A stretch of 64,000 nucleotides of DNA, from assembly GCA_037576215.1 (NCBI GenBank), contig JBANDB010000001.1, positions 3,348,001 through 3,412,000 of the forward strand, read 5' to 3'. Position 1 is the first letter of the stretch, and the number at the start of each line of letters is the position of its first letter. The notes beneath the pieces are model-generated. The model was given only the letters and a program-made list of their open reading frames with translations. It ran no database searches and had not been told where the DNA came from. This document shows, one piece after another, positions 1 to 11,613 of this stretch. A program made the position numbers and the translations under genes. The stretch comes from Armillaria gallica. Lineage: Eukaryota > Basidiomycota > Agaricomycetes > Agaricales > Physalacriaceae.

Positions 1-711
1 CAATTCCCCTAGAGGATACATACACCACACATACCACCCAATACACACCAATTAAAGTTAATATCTCTACGTTCTTAAGAGATATAACACTTTGCGAGGT
101 TTCTCTAAACTTGCTAGCTTACAAGTGTTAAATAACTTGATTCACGTCCTCTCGTCCAAAACACAAGCAAGGGTATCATATAAAGACTACCTTGTTTGTC
201 ATCCTCCAGTCATAAATTCGCATACCTGAAGACTTCAAAGGGTAATCCATAGCTAGGATTCTGAACTTTTAGTCTCTAACACCAACAGCATACTATTCCT
301 ATAAGTTAGGAACGATACTAATTCGAGTTTCTCTAGATAAGCCAGCTCCATCTCTGTGTTTCTCTAAAGAAAGCATGTGAGCATAGGAAAATAGATTCTA
401 CCAGAACCATAGCCAGGATTCCGACACCACATAGTTTGCGCCGCATCTAGGTCGCCCCCGCTCAGCATACCTCCACGTTTATGCCTCTTTTCCATTCCAG
501 GAAAGTTTGCATACATACTTTGAGCCTCTGAACAGCCTTCAGAGAATCATAACAAAGCATAGCAATACTTTGCTACATCACCAGAAGCTACAGTCATTGC
601 ACGGAGGTGCAAGACTAGACTCGCTAGAACCTGCCTTCAAATTCTGTGCTTGACTACACTAGCCATTACAGGTCTTGTGTTTTCTGCCCGCAGGAGTCCT
701 TAGGTTCATCA
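1..711 (+). mobile_element. 3' part of a long LTR, family B (cut by window edge)
   Basis: The stretch is collinear with the last ~850 bp of the complete LTR at 23105-24555. The match is clearest from 420 to 711: the same order of words around the CATAGTTTGCG block, the CAGCCTTCAGAGAATC block and the terminal AGGTTCATCA. It ends in CA at 711, as an LTR should. The bases after it begin a different repeat that is also found at 38500 and 42336 without the LTR, so this is an insertion. Its left half lies outside the window. Orientation is taken from the TATA box of the complete copy. Confidence 0.65.
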
Positions 712-1180
712 ATGTCAGAAATGATCAAAATAAATGGAAAGCAAAAAGACTCATGGTGAGCTCATTGTGGTGATGGTCAGAAAAAGTACGCATCAATGAA
801 CGAATCCCAAAAGGGCAAATGAAGGCAATCACAAGATCAAACACATTGAATTTGTGCAGAACGTGTACAACGGCAAGGAGCTCACTGCCAATGGTTTAAA
901 AAATGGAAATATAATCCAGACGATGTCTGAAGTCATGGGTATAAGAGGGTGGGAAGAGAGGGAAGAGGAGGGAACTAGGGATAATGAGAATCCTTCCCCA
1001 AATCCCCCCTCGTACTTATACCAATCTTCCATGGGCCATGAAATACAGTTTGAAGGCACCACAAAATTACTGCTAGACTTGAAGTGAGCCAAGTTGTGGA
1101 AATGATCCATTCTGTTCATATCATCCCCTCCATGTCTTTCCCAGCTGAAAGGACCACTGTTTCAATCTTGAGTCAAGAGA
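712..1180. repeat. Fragment of the repeat unit seen at 38500-39070 and 42336-42480
   Basis: From 712 onward the sequence follows 38505-39070: the same GAGCTC, TGGTGATGGTCAG, CCCAAAAGGGCAA and GATCAAA words in the same order and spacing, then the stretch ending in CACTGTTTCAAT. The 42336-42480 copy matches the first half. The unit sits directly beside the LTR that ends at 711. The open frames here (829-1119 minus, 854-1087 plus) are not long enough, or conserved enough between copies, to call a gene. Confidence 0.6.
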
Positions 1181-2574
1181 TGCTTATTGCACTCAGAATG
1201 AGTACACACACACCGTACCAAGAGTTCAGAGATTCAAGTCAATCTCTTCATAGGCTTAGCAACATCACTGATAGATGACACACTACTACCACCGTTTAGA
1301 GTGATGTTAATATGAAATCTTTTGAATATCGGATAGTTTGTACTTGCATTCTTTTCAGGTTCTTTGCTCTCTTTCAACGTCGCCATCCATCACTGTGGCA
1401 TCGCTTTGTCAACATGAGGATATTCCGTCATCTTGGAGGCAATTGTGAGCAAATACCATGAGACGGAAGGATGTACAGCAGATCTAGGCATTGGAAATAC
1501 ACATTTTTTCATCCTGGTGGCAGGCTCAGCAGGCTCAGCTTCTGAATAGAGTTGAATAGTATTCATCATAGTCCCTGAATTAACTTACCTCCATTTTTGG
1601 GGCCATTCATGTGTAGAGCAGGCAAATCTCACCATACATGCATGGGGCTCCTATTTGAGAGTAATGATCTTGACGTGTTGGTATTCCAATCAAAAATTCA
1701 TTAAGATAACGTGTCAGATTAGCATCAACTTGAGGCTATCTGGATGGCCAGAGGTTGTGGGGGAGCACCATCCTGTGTGATCGAGATTACTGCCAGTGCA
1801 CTGTATCAATGGCTCGGAAAAATTGGGGTCCATGGGAAGAGTAAAATATGTGAAGCTCAGATCGGTACAAATATGAATCAGGTTTTAGCAGTCTGTAAAG
1901 GTGGTGAGTGTGACAGAAGAGTGCGGACATGCAGAATTTAAGTCCACACTCTGAGAGCTGATTCCGACTTCCTTTTTCATTAACACCACCATCATCATTC
2001 ATTTGTCTCTGTCCAAGTCAATTCTACTATGAGAGCATGTTTCACTTATTAAATGTCTTCATCACTGGTATGTAGACTGAGTGTTGATTCTATCATATTT
2101 AATGAAGTACACCACATCTCTACTGGACAACATTCACAGGTCTCGATGTAGTTCAACTAAACATTAACTTTTCAAGTCTCATTTGACTGTATTTCATTTA
2201 GGACCAATATGAACAAGGTGACCTTTCATAGAACATTCGGGATTTAGGCAAGATTTGGGTATGGGGCCCCATTTCAAAGGTGAGAAGGTTATTCACCATC
2301 TTATTGACTTTACAAGCATTCATGATTCAATTAGTAAACTGAACTAGAATTCATTGGGAAAATACAATGCTGTCTCGACATTGTGTGATCCTTATCTTGT
2401 CACACAACTTACCAGTTGCTTGGTGAAGGATACCATAGGGTCATATTGTACCTTATTTCTCAAGCTAATGCATGCAAGAGCCAGGTTTGGACAAGGCGAT
2501 GCCCTGTTCTTATTCAAGCTAATGATATTGATAGCTGCAAGGTCTGTTTCATGTATTACAGAGCCCTTCTTCAT
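1181..2574. other. 1.4 kb with no recognisable gene
   Basis: There are only short open frames (the longest about 70 codons) on both strands, with no domain I recognise, no LTR ends and no clear tandem repeat. Composition is AT-leaning and CpG-poor like the other repeat-derived parts of the window, so decayed transposon or decayed host sequence is likely. Confidence 0.4.
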
Positions 2575-2706
2575 TTGATGGGAAGGTTCTAATGATCATA
2601 CTACGAGAGGATGCCAATACTTCTGCTGGGGACTGGACTTTGTGGATTACAGGACCCTTTCCCATTTGATAGGAAGGTTCTAATACAAGAGGATGCTGAT
2701 ACCTCT
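2575..2706. repeat. Two-copy direct repeat of about 50 bp
   Basis: A stretch starting CATTTGATGGGAAGGTTCTAA (copy 1 near 2573-2630) recurs as CATTTGATAGGAAGG near 2667-2715, followed in both by AAGAGGATGC-like or GAGAGGATGC-like sequence. The repeat lies at the broken 3' end of the old gypsy element, where its reverse transcriptase stops abruptly. Confidence 0.45.
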
Positions 2707-3903
2707 GATTGAGGCATTCAAGTCTTTGGAGAAGATGAGGATATCATTGAGGTAAATGGTAACTTTGCCTTCACTGATCAGATCGCGGAAGATGTTGTTC
2801 ATCATCCACTGGAACATCGCGGGCAAGTTGGTAAGCCTGAAGAACATGACCATTGGTTTGAACAGTCCTCTGTTTGTGCGGAAGGCAGCTTTTTCCTTGT
2901 CACCTTCCTTGATCCGGACATTGTTGTATCCCCAACGAACGTTGAGCTTTGTGAAGTACTTGGCACCATGGAGCTTGTCAATGAGTTTGGAGATGAGTGG
3001 TAGTGGGTAGCGGTTCTTGATGGTCATCTCATTGAGCTTGCGATAATCCTGTACTGGTCATAGCGTGCCATCCTTCTTCTTAACAAAGAAGAAGGGTGAT
3101 GTGAAAGGGGACTTGGAAGGGCAGATTCGGCTGGACTCCAAGTTTTCGTTGAGGAACTTGTTGAGCTGTTCCTGTTTGTCACAGTTCAGCAAATAGACTT
3201 TGCGATCCAAGGTCAACTTCACGTTGGGGATGAGCTCGATGGTGTGGTCCCATGGCTTTCGTTCAGGTAGTTCGTCAAAGCTCTCCTTGGAGAACAGGTC
3301 GTGGAAGGAGTGGTAGTGCTCTGGTACCATCTCTTTGAAAGTCTTCTTGAGCTTGTCAGCATTGGCCCTGGCTGTGAGGTCGTTGGCATGATGCATTGTG
3401 TGGATGAACAGTTTTTCTTCCATTCGTACAGTGAGGATGGTGTCACCTTCCTTGAGCTTCTCATCCCAGTGGTCGTCGGGGTCTGCATCAGGGAGTTCAG
3501 TGTGGTTCTTGATGCATTGGCAGCGTCCAAAAATGACATTGCTGGTCTTCCAGTTGATACTCGGATTGTGGTGCTTAAGCCAGTCGTGTCCAAAGTAGAT
3601 GTCCTTCTTCCTGAGCTCAGTGACCGTGAGGTCAATATGCTTGCTGTGTCCTCCGATAGTCATGTGAAACTCAGTGATTTTGATGATGTCCCTGCCCTTG
3701 TTTCGGGTACCATCAGCATTGTAGACCGGAATGGGAACTTTCATCTTTCGGGTTTTGAGTTGGTGCAGTTGTATGAAGGCATGATTGATTGCGCTTCCTG
3801 TGCACTTGCTGTCTACGAGTGCCTTTGTCATCAGTGCCTGGATTCCAGTGCACAGGTTCAGTCGGACTTCAAGCATGAAGTCATTCGCACTGTCCTCACA
3901 TCA
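2680..3903 (-). pseudogene. Protease and N-terminal reverse transcriptase remnant (old gypsy element)
   Basis: The frame contains an aspartic-protease-like stretch (ALVDSKCTGSAINHAF near 3876-3750; the younger element has LLDSGCTGSAINRAF), so the catalytic DSG has become DSK. It then runs through FFFVKKKDGTL and, after a TGA at 3058-3060, [24 protein letters not shown] sequence and the reverse transcriptase palm. The metal-binding YLDDI is YLNDI (a G to A change), which would abolish activity. The frame ends at 2680, just after FSKDL, so thumb, connection and RNase H are absent. TGAs also lie at 3901-3903 and 4006-4008 in the same frame. The identity is firm because the younger element gives a full-length comparison. 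Confidence 0.8.
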
Positions 3904-4005
3904 GTGAATGTAGTGAATCAGTTCATGGAGTTCATAGAGGCACTCCCTGGCAGTTTCTTCGTCTCCCTTCAGTTCATTGAGTAGCTCATCCATGAGCTCC
4001 CCAAG

Positions 4006-5336
4006 TCAGTCCTTGTGCATCCAGACACAAAGGGTGGCACATGCAGCATTACCGCTGCATGCTTCACAGACTGCTCGTAGTGTCCAGTCAACCTCAAAGA
4101 GTTTCATCCATCGGTGAGGGACCTCTTGAGCCTTTGCACTAGCTGCAGATGGCATAGCTACCGTTGGCAAAGTCATCTCAACCCCCTCATTTGGGAGTGT
4201 CATCATCATACTTGGTGGTGTTTCTGGTGGTGTCGGAAGTGTCACGGTCCGAGGCTTCAGGAAAATGGTTGGGCTGCCCAAGGCAAGCCATCTCTGGAAA
4301 GAGGTGTCATCATCTTTGTCAGGCACTTCAATCATTGTTACCTGATGCCCTCTCTTTACCACCTGGGCACTAGCAGCTTTCTTCCTTTTGGCTGCTTTGG
4401 TTGGGGCTGTTGCGCATCCAATGGTTCTTGCCACATGTGCGTCTTCATTGGGATCACCTGAGGGCATGTCATTTCATAGCAGCAAGCCTGGCTGGACAGA
4501 GGGGCTGCCCCTAGTGTCGCAAGAGTGATCAGGAACAGCAGGCTGATGAGCGTCTGGAACCCTCTCGGGTCCAGCCTCGGAACCTGCTCCCTCTGAACTT
4601 AGCAGGTCGTTCCACTCACCTTTCTCGGGGCCTCTGCCAACATGGTCCCAGCCTTTGTTTTGATGCTGGGTTGTGCTCCTGGGGCTTTTGGTCTTTGGCC
4701 TGCTGTGCATGGTCTTCTGGTCATCCTTCAATGTTCACACCTTAGCAGCGTATATGGTAAAGACTCGCACGGTTCTTGACCTGGGTGCACCCACACCTAT
4801 CCCAGCAGGTCCCATGAGGTCAATTATTGGACCTGTAACCTGGACCTGCACCTGGGTTGCTAGGCACCCAGGTCCAGCGGGTGCGGGTCGCAGGTCATAC
4901 ACTGTCAAGATGGGTGGCGATATGGTAGTCGCCTTTTTGATTGATGCATTCACCTGTGGTGGGTTACTTGCCAGTTGATTAGCCGGTCATGTTGCTGAGG
5001 TTTCCTCCACTTTGGCGTGCATATGGGGGCCCACAGCTATCCCCCGTTGTGGAGAGACATCTGTGAAATCATTAGTCATGTCCTGAAGGACGTCGTATCT
5101 GTTTGTCAATTCTAATACTGGGTGCGGGGTCTGGGTAGAAGTCAGCAAATAGTGTGTAGGCCATGCTATTGAAGTCGTAAGTACCGGCCCCTCACTTGGG
5201 AGCTGGGGTATATCCAAATGCGCTGTATATAAAATGTCTGTAGATAAAAAGAAAGTGTCAGACTGGCCAACAGGAGAAGAGAGCACATCAGTATTTAAGT
5301 CCTTGGTCGTCATAGCAGAATCGGGCACCCAACGAC
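4006..5336 (-). pseudogene. Gag-pol linker region of the old gypsy element
   Basis: This is the pol-frame sequence between gag and protease, with TGA stops at 4987, 4735, 4474 and 4006. It matches the same region of the younger element: both have VTMIEVPD followed by DDTS and QRW, and both begin with a stretch containing SETFYAR/DTFFLST and ending in NQYAVL/NRYDVL-type sequence. No known enzyme domain is visible. The low-complexity, proline- and acid-rich character suggests a flexible spacer of the polyprotein. Confidence 0.6.
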
Positions 5337-5926
5337 CTACTCTTTTACCTCCTCGATCTTGGTGTCCTTGGAGAGCCGCTCAGGAGCTGCCTCCACTGCA
5401 CGTACTTTTGCTTTCTTCTTCTTTGTCAGGCAGTCCTTGCTAATATATCCCTTGCTACCACACAGGAAACATAGCCCTTCCTCCATGTATTTCTGCCAGT
5501 CAATATCCATGGGCTGTCCCTGCCCGCCATATGTCTTCGACACTCATCGTCCCATCCCTGGTTCGCAGCCCTTCTCACTGTCAGTCACTTTGCCTGTCAA
5601 GGAACTTGTTGCACCACCTGTAGTGTGTTTGTTACTACTGGTGGCGGTAATCTGCTTCTGGTTCCCTGACCTCTTGTCGCTGCACTGATCGTTCCCATGG
5701 GTCTGGTCATAGACCAGCTTCCTCTGGCATTCCTCATACATGAGGAGGATGTGCTCTTTCCAGGCAGGATAAGTGTGTGGGACTCTGATGCTAATGTTGG
5801 CAATGAAGGAGATGTAGCTTGCAGGGACCCCCAGTCGTACAGCATGCACCAAGGCACCTTGTTCTGTCTTGTTGTCTCATCGTCCTGCCAACTTAGCTTT
5901 CTGTTCCAGCTTCTGGAAGTAGATGG
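5337..5926 (-). pseudogene. C-terminal gag piece with zinc knuckle (old gypsy element)
   Basis: The reading starts next to the solo LTR with IYFQKLEQKAKLAG, which aligns with IFFRKMECEAKLAN in the younger gag. It then follows the same order to a zinc-knuckle-like CFLCGSKGYISKDC, where the usual histidine (CX2CX4HX4C) is replaced by tyrosine, and ends KE followed by TAG. The same TAG followed by GTCG ends gag in the younger element, so the gag stop is conserved. Frame breaks occur within the piece. Confidence 0.7.
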
Positions 5927-7516
5927 TGATGAGCCTCCAGGCTCTGTATGCTCAGAATTCGCAGATTTATCCATTTACCACCCAATACCTTCGAAACAAC
6001 GCCATTATAATCCTCACACACTTGATAATACTGCCAACACTCAATAATACTACAGATTTTTGCAGTATAAGCCACAAACATTCAGATACAGTCCTAAAAC
6101 CATGACATCCACTCCTCACACACTCTGTTATCCTTCCCAGCTTGCCTCACATCACAATTACCATATCCTATCATGGCAAGGCACCTTTGATCGACAATCA
6201 TCCTAAAACGGGGTTGCTACATCACTCAGAAGCATCTGGTTGATGTGCTCATCAATCATTTAATGAAATGACGTGATTGACACGAGTACCCTCCCAGCTA
6301 CGATAATTACAGCTATGGCAACTATAGACCGCGTTTACTAAGGCTGTTACAGTGCCAAGACTTCGAATTATTGTTGCCCCATGCATACACCTCAGCATGG
6401 CAACTGCAGCTCAATAATCCGCAGCTACACAGCACCTTATGATCCGCTCATCGCTCAATAAAACCACATGGTTCGCATCCATACACAGCAACATCAAGGA
6501 CTTGCTGTTACTTTAGAACCACAGATACCATATGTTTACTACGGCTATTACAAAAGCCAAGGACTTACAGCCTTACTAAGGCTCCGAAGAATATTCTATT
6601 TATAAAATCGTACTTGTAGTATAAAAACTAGGTAGATACCACATTTTTGGAGTTAGTTCTTACCTAGTTGACGAGGCTATGGCATTACCAGTCAGCTACG
6701 GTCACTCCAAGTTATTCCCCACCGCTTACTTTACTCTTTAAACGTTGTTGGTTGCACCAATACATGAAATCTTGTGTCAATAACTTGCTTTTGTCTTTTA
6801 ATGCCACAACATCACTTCACTTTCACCACATAGGATTGTTTCATCGCTTTCACCTTCTACATCACCATCGTTTTCATCACCCAGTTCAGTATTGCCTCTG
6901 TGTAAGCCCAGTTCAGCTCCATAGGATCACCCTCATCTTTATCATTGTTCAGAGTTGCCATGCATCTATTGCCACAGCACCCCACTCAGCACCTCAGTTG
7001 CTACGATTTCTACCAGTTTCTTGCAGTCTCTGTACATTTATTGCTATTGTTTCAACTCACAATATTAGGTACACCCCAAGCCACGTTTACTAGGCTATTT
7101 TGATGTCTTCTAGTCCATTGCCATGATTTCTAGTCCTTCCCCACATTTTACAGTCCATCCCCATGTTTTCTAGCGCATTGCTACGATTTCTAGATCCATT
7201 TTCGTGATCTCTAGACTGTTTTCACAGTTTCTATCACAGTTTCTTGGTATTCAAGTCATACCAGATTCCATCCCATCTTGTTTATCGAGATCCTTCCTGG
7301 CTTATAGCCAACGTCTATTAGTACTCCTTGACCAAGAGTACTACTTCGCTGACTGAAAAGTCACAGTGTATCTTGCGTTATTGAGGAATTGACCGCATGG
7401 AGGTGCACCAAACCACTTGCAAATACATTGCCTTGATTGCTGTGTTGCTATGTTAATTGCCTAAGCTCTCTCTAAGTTTTGGGTGTTGCCATTGCCATGG
7501 AAGTCTAGGCCCATCA
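5927..7516 (+). mobile_element. Solo LTR, family A, inserted in gag
   Basis: The 1590-bp unit starts TGATGAGCCT and ends AGGCCCATCA, so its ends are inverted and it has the TG...CA of an LTR. The flanks are ATGG (5923-5926) and ACGG (7517-7520), a 4-bp target duplication with one CpG-type difference. Removing it rejoins gag as NPAT then IYFQKL in frame. A TATAAAAA box at 6620-6627 gives the orientation. An inverted copy lies at 24627-26264. I see no coding region: the 141-codon frame at 6668-7093 is within the LTR and is not kept as a clean frame in the sister copy. Confidence 0.75.
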
Positions 7517-8490
7517 ACGGTCGCTGGGTTGCTGCCCATTCGCAACTTGTTCATCTGCTTTTCATGAACTTCTTCAATGGTAGGGTCATGGAACTGCTCC
7601 CTGACTTGTTCGGTGAAGTCCTCCCAGCCAGAGTATTGGTATCGTGGGGGCTCATCGTCTTCTTTGTCCTTGGACCAATATGACTCTTGGTGGTGAACCC
7701 ACCAGGCTTGGGCAGGTCCTTTGAAGTGTGAGGCAGCAAAAGTCACCATTAGCGACTGGATGCCAAGGAAGTAGTGCCTGAACGTTTTGAAGTACGTGAG
7801 GCAGTCACCAAGGAATTGGTCAATATTGTTGTGTTCTCCCTTAAACATGGTGGGGGTTTTGATGAGGATCGGTTTGACCCCTAGGAATGAGGGGCTAGCG
7901 TCTTCGCTCCAAGCGCTGGTGGGGCCCTGCATTGGTGGGTCGTATCCTGGTGGTCTCAGAAGCGAGTACCAGTCTCTCCTTGGCTGGTAGGGTGGTCGTC
8001 CAGGTCTTCCCCTATCAGGGCCTTTGCCCTTCTTGAGTGCTTCCAGCTTCACCATGAGCTGGTCCTGCTGTGCACACATCTGCATGATCTGGTCATAGGC
8101 CTGTTGCAGCTTTTCTTGGTCGGTGGGCACCAGGGCTTCCCCCGATTCTCCTGTGCCCATGTCTGCATCTCCTACTCCTGCTACTAGTTGGCTTCCCCCA
8201 TGCCACAAGTTGAACCCATGGTGGTGGACCCTTCTGCAAAACAGAGGGGAATCTGGGAGTGGTTGTGGAAACAGGGGCAGATCGTACTCGATCCTCTGAG
8301 GAGGGGGTCCCCTCACTAGGTGGCAAGGAAGAAGTCCATGGATTCCCTAAGGCTAGGGGACCATCGGTGGTCAGTTCTAGCATCTGTGTCCCACTGTTGA
8401 AGGGTCCATGCCTCAGCCTGCTCTGGTCTGAAGATCTCTCGATCAATGGTTGAGAGGTCGGGCCAGTTATAGTTGGGCCCATGGAGGTTG
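7517..8490 (-). pseudogene. Central gag piece (old gypsy element)
   Basis: The piece holds the long gag frame ending at the solo LTR (about 8316-7517) and, upstream in another frame, the stretch up to 8490. It aligns with the younger gag through FKGEHNNIDQFLGDC / FSGKHEDIKRFLRDC, AWWVHHQESYW / DWWVHLRDDYW and WEDFTEQVREQFHDP / WEDFIELFRDQFCDP. A coiled-coil-like LQQAYDQIMQMCAQQDQL stretch precedes it. Upstream of 8316 the reading continues through MDFFLAT and GDPL, which match MDYYLAVHRGDPL in the younger element, with stops in between. It ends exactly where the younger element inserted. Confidence 0.75.
8486..8490. repeat. Target-site duplication GGTTG, left copy
   Basis: GGTTG ends at 8490, directly before the left LTR, and recurs at 16726-16730 directly after the right LTR. 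A perfect 5-bp duplication is what Ty3/gypsy integrases usually leave, and it fixes the ends of the inserted element. Confidence 0.9.
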
Positions 8491-8845
8491 TGTTATGACC
8501 GGACTCGGGAATAACAGACTAGGCGTCTAACATGCGCTGTCTCTCACTTTGGACAGGACGATAGAACCATAGCGTCTATTACAGCGAGGCGATAACACTT
8601 AGACTCTCGGCAAGCGATAAGAGAAAAGTCCGGGGTGTATAAACTTAGCTCGAAGCTGGGGTACATGCGGAGAGCTGTGTTACTTATATATGTGCGTCTA
8701 TTGTTATAATTAGTTCATGGGATCGTGGCTTCGATAGAAGTTATGGGGTTGTCCAATATTGATCATTGGGGATGGTCCGTGCGTGCCGAGGTGCCGAGGT
8801 GCTGAGATAAGATAAGATAAGGAAAAAAGTGGATAGATCGTAACA
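8491..8845 (-). repeat. 3' LTR of the younger gypsy element (355 bp)
   Basis: It runs TGTTATGACC to GTAACA on the plus strand and is nearly identical to 16369-16725. The 12 base differences are all CG against TG or CA, plus a length change in the GATAA tandem (three copies at 8806-8820 here, five in the other). Each LTR has lost CpGs that the other keeps, so both decayed after insertion. Confidence 0.95.
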
Positions 8846-8856
8846 TCACCCCCCCG
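8846..8856 (-). promoter_or_regulatory. Polypurine tract for plus-strand priming
   Basis: On the minus strand the sequence just before the 3' LTR is GGGGGGGTGA, a purine-rich run ending one base-step before TGTTAC. This is the usual place and form of the second-strand primer of an LTR retrotransposon. The stop codon of pol (TGA, 8846-8848) lies inside it. Confidence 0.7.
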
Positions 8857-9520
8857 TTAAGGCAGGTGTCCCGACTGCCCGTATGGTACGCACCACATTG
8901 TGGTGGCGTTTGTAGTCATCGATTGCATCCTGCACATGTGTCATATCCTCTTCCTGCACCCAACTGTTGTGCTCTCGCGTCCACCCTTTCCATTTGACGA
9001 AGTAGTCCATGGTCGTTCGAGCTTTTTGTCCTCGCCGTCCATGTATTTGTCGTGGTTTCACATCGAGGACTTCTTCAACTTCGTATTCTTCCTCATCTTC
9101 GATGAGGTTGGGTGGAGGTGGTGGTGGTAGTTCCTGATTTGGGAATGCTGGGGGCGTGTATGGTGTTAATAGCTTCTCATTGAATCAGGGGTGTATCTTC
9201 CAATGAGGAGGCAGTTTGAGCTTATATGTGCTGGCGCCTGCCTTTTCGAGGATTACGAAAGGACCAACTCGCTTGTCGTCCAACTTTTTCTTCGGTCGGG
9301 GAAGATGCAGGTTTGTTGCGTCAAGCCAGAGGTGATCTCCTATTCGATGGGGGTGTGCGACGCGCTTCCTTTTATCATACTGGGTCTTCATCCTCTCAGC
9401 TGCCTCGTTGAGTGCTTTTTCAGTTTCTGCATGAATCTGAGTCATCTTCTTGGCGAAATCCTCTGCTGCAGGATTTTCCAAGGAGGTGGTGCATCAAGAG
9501 TCTGCCATGACTCTTGGGTT
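8846..9520 (-). pseudogene. Integrase C-terminus and chromodomain
   Basis: After the integrase core the frame continues through the GPF-like module (DKRVGPFVILEKAG, near 9280-9240) and SH3-like KLPPHWKIHP, then after a TGA at 9185 through a proline/acid-rich hinge to a chromodomain (YFVKWKGWTREHNSWVQEED, about 9005-8945). Chromodomains of this type direct integration toward marked histone tails in chromoviruses. TGAs also interrupt at 9494-9496 and 9521-9523. The final stop falls in the polypurine tract, so pol ends at the LTR. Confidence 0.85.
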
Positions 9521-10201
9521 TCATCCATATAGTACCATGAATGGGCTTTTGCCTGTGGCGCTATGTACTCGGTTATTGTAGGCAAATTCTGCCAAAGGCA
9601 GCCAGTCACTCCAGTCGGTCTGCCAATGGTTTACAAATATTTGGAGGTATTTGATAATCTCTTGGTTAACTCGTTCGGTCTGGCCATTGGTTTGCGGGTG
9701 AAAGGCTGTTGATGCATTCGGGGTAATATCGAGTAGTCGATATAATTCCTTCATGAATCGCGACACGAATTGGGGTCCCCTGTCTGAGATGACTACTTGA
9801 GGCATTCCATGATGGGCATACACATGATCCCGGAGAAGTCGTGCTCATCCCTCTGCGGAGAGTTTGGTATTGCAGGCAATGGGAATTATCGCCTTTGAGA
9901 ATCGGTTGACAACCATGAGCATTGCATCATGGCCGTTCGAGTCAGGGAGGCCGGTCACCATATCAATGGATATGTGTATCCATGGCCCAATGGGTATCTC
10001 ATTCGGGTGTAGCGGGGCTGCCTTCGCGTGTGTGTCTGATTTAGTTCGTTGACAAGTTTTGCAGCCTTTTACATAGGCTTCAACGTCCTTTTTCATCTTG
10101 GGCCACCAGTAGTCATGGAGTACGAGCTCTTTCATTTTTTCGATTCCTGGGTGACCGGCAGTGATGTGGTCGTGATATTGAGAAATGATGTCTCTCCCCA
10201 T
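9521..10201 (-). pseudogene. Integrase, zinc-binding and catalytic core
   Basis: The N-terminal HHCC zinc motif is visible (HITAGHPG, then CKTC). The catalytic D, D and E are present in ISIDMVTGLP, VVISDRGPQF and NGQTERVNQE. A TGA at 9845-9847 breaks the frame between the first and second catalytic Asp. The frame starting near 10201 differs from that of RNase H, so a one-base indel lies near 10190-10205, where the proteins overlap (MPRKKML against GRDIISQYHDH). The enzyme joins element cDNA to host DNA in the nucleus. All catalytic residues survive, so the break is recent. Confidence 0.9.
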
Positions 10202-10857
10202 AGCATCTTCTTACGGGGCATGTAAATCCTTCCGTCATAGTATAGGAGTCCTCCCTGTCGGGAGATTCCGCGTTCATGGGCTAATGACGCGGCAATGCCA
10301 TCATCCCACAGCTCTTCTTGTCGTGTGGCTTCTTCGACTGTTTGCTGCGTTTCCGTCGACGTGGGCATGACTAAGGCCCGGAAATGTGCGGCTTCGAGGA
10401 TGATGATATTATTGTTGTCTTTCGTCCCTTGGTCATGGTCGCTCCGTCGGGAGAGCAGATCGGCTTTCACGTTCTGGGCACTGGGCTTATGGAAAAGTTT
10501 GAAATGATATTCAGTGAGCTCCGTCACCCATCTTGCCTGTCGTCGGTTCAGCTTTTGGGGAAGTCGGAAATATTGGAGATTCTGATGGTCTGTCCAGATC
10601 TCTACGTCGTGTTTAGCGCCCATGAGATAGTGATGCCATTCGGAGAGGGCGAGCATGATTGCAAGCAACTCCTTGTCGTATATTTCGTAGTTCCTTTCCG
10701 TGGCGCTGAGGGACTTTGACATGAAGGCTACCGGATGCCATACCCTGTTTTGTCGCTGACTCAATACGGCACCGACCGCCCCTTCACTGGAGTCGGCCTC
10801 TACTCAATAGGGGTCGTCATTGTTCGGGATGGCGAGAATAACGTCCTCAGCTGTCCG
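10195..10857 (-). pseudogene. RNase H domain and connection
   Basis: After the RT thumb the frame reads ADSSEGAVGAVLSQ, the first catalytic Asp region of Ty3-type RNase H, then ATERNYEIYDKELLAI with the catalytic Glu, then WTDHQNLQYF with the next Asp, and the tether HKPSAQNVKADLLSRR. TGAs lie at 10858-10860 and 10804-10806. The domain removes the RNA strand during reverse transcription. It is full length apart from the stops. Confidence 0.88.
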
Positions 10858-11610
10858 TCATTTCAGGTCTCGGAAGGCTTTTTCCTGCTCAGTGCCCCAT
10901 CTCCATTTGGCGTTCCCAGTGAGCTGGGTAAGGGGTCTAACCACCCTTAAGTACATTTTAATGAATTTCCGGTAGAAATTTGTGAATCCGAGGAACGATT
11001 GCAGCTCCTTCTTCCTCCGTGGTGTTGGCCATTCTGTGATACCGGCGACCTTGACGGGATCCATTTGGATGGAGTTTTCGCTAATAATCACTCCCAGGTA
11101 TTCGGTCTCGAGGACCTCGAACTCGCACTTCTCCGCTTTAAGGAAAAGTTTATTTTCCTGAAGGCACTGAAGGACGTGCTTCACGATCTGTCGGTGTTCC
11201 CCTAGGTCTTTGGAGAAGATGAGGATGTCATCCAGGTAGATGGTGACTTTCCCCTCCCCAATTAGGTCATGGAAAATGTCGTTCATCATCCATTGGAACG
11301 TTGCCGGGGAATTTGTCAACCCGAAAAACATGACGGTGGGTTCAAATAGACCTCGGTTTGTTCGGAACGCTGCCTTCTCCTCGTCTCCCTCTTGAATTCA
11401 TACATTGTTATATCCCCACTGTACATCGAGCTTGGTGAAGTATTTAGCTCCTCGGAGCTTGTCGATAAGCTCGGTAATGAGCAGCAGGGGGTAGCGATTC
11501 TTGATTGTCATTTCGTTAAGCTTGCGATAGTCCTGTACGGGTCATAGGGTCCCGTCCTTCTTTTTAACGAAGAAGAAGGGAGAGGCAAAGGGGGATTTAG
11601 AAGGACGGAT
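10858..11610 (-). pseudogene. Reverse transcriptase
   Basis: The palm and fingers are complete: [71 protein letters not shown], the catalytic YLDDILIFS, LKAEKCEF and the thumb FLGFTNFYRKFI. In-frame TGAs lie at 11611, 11542 and 11398. At 11398 the old element has Arg (NNVRIKEG), and at 11611 it also has Arg, so those two TGAs replace CGN codons. At 11542 both elements have TGA. It copies element RNA into cDNA in the virus-like particle. Confidence 0.92.
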
Positions 11611-11613
11611 TCA

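Noticed and set aside
3301..3984. 227-codon plus-strand frame
   Set aside because: It lies exactly antisense to the protease/RT remnant and has no domain. The minus strand carries clear gypsy motifs.
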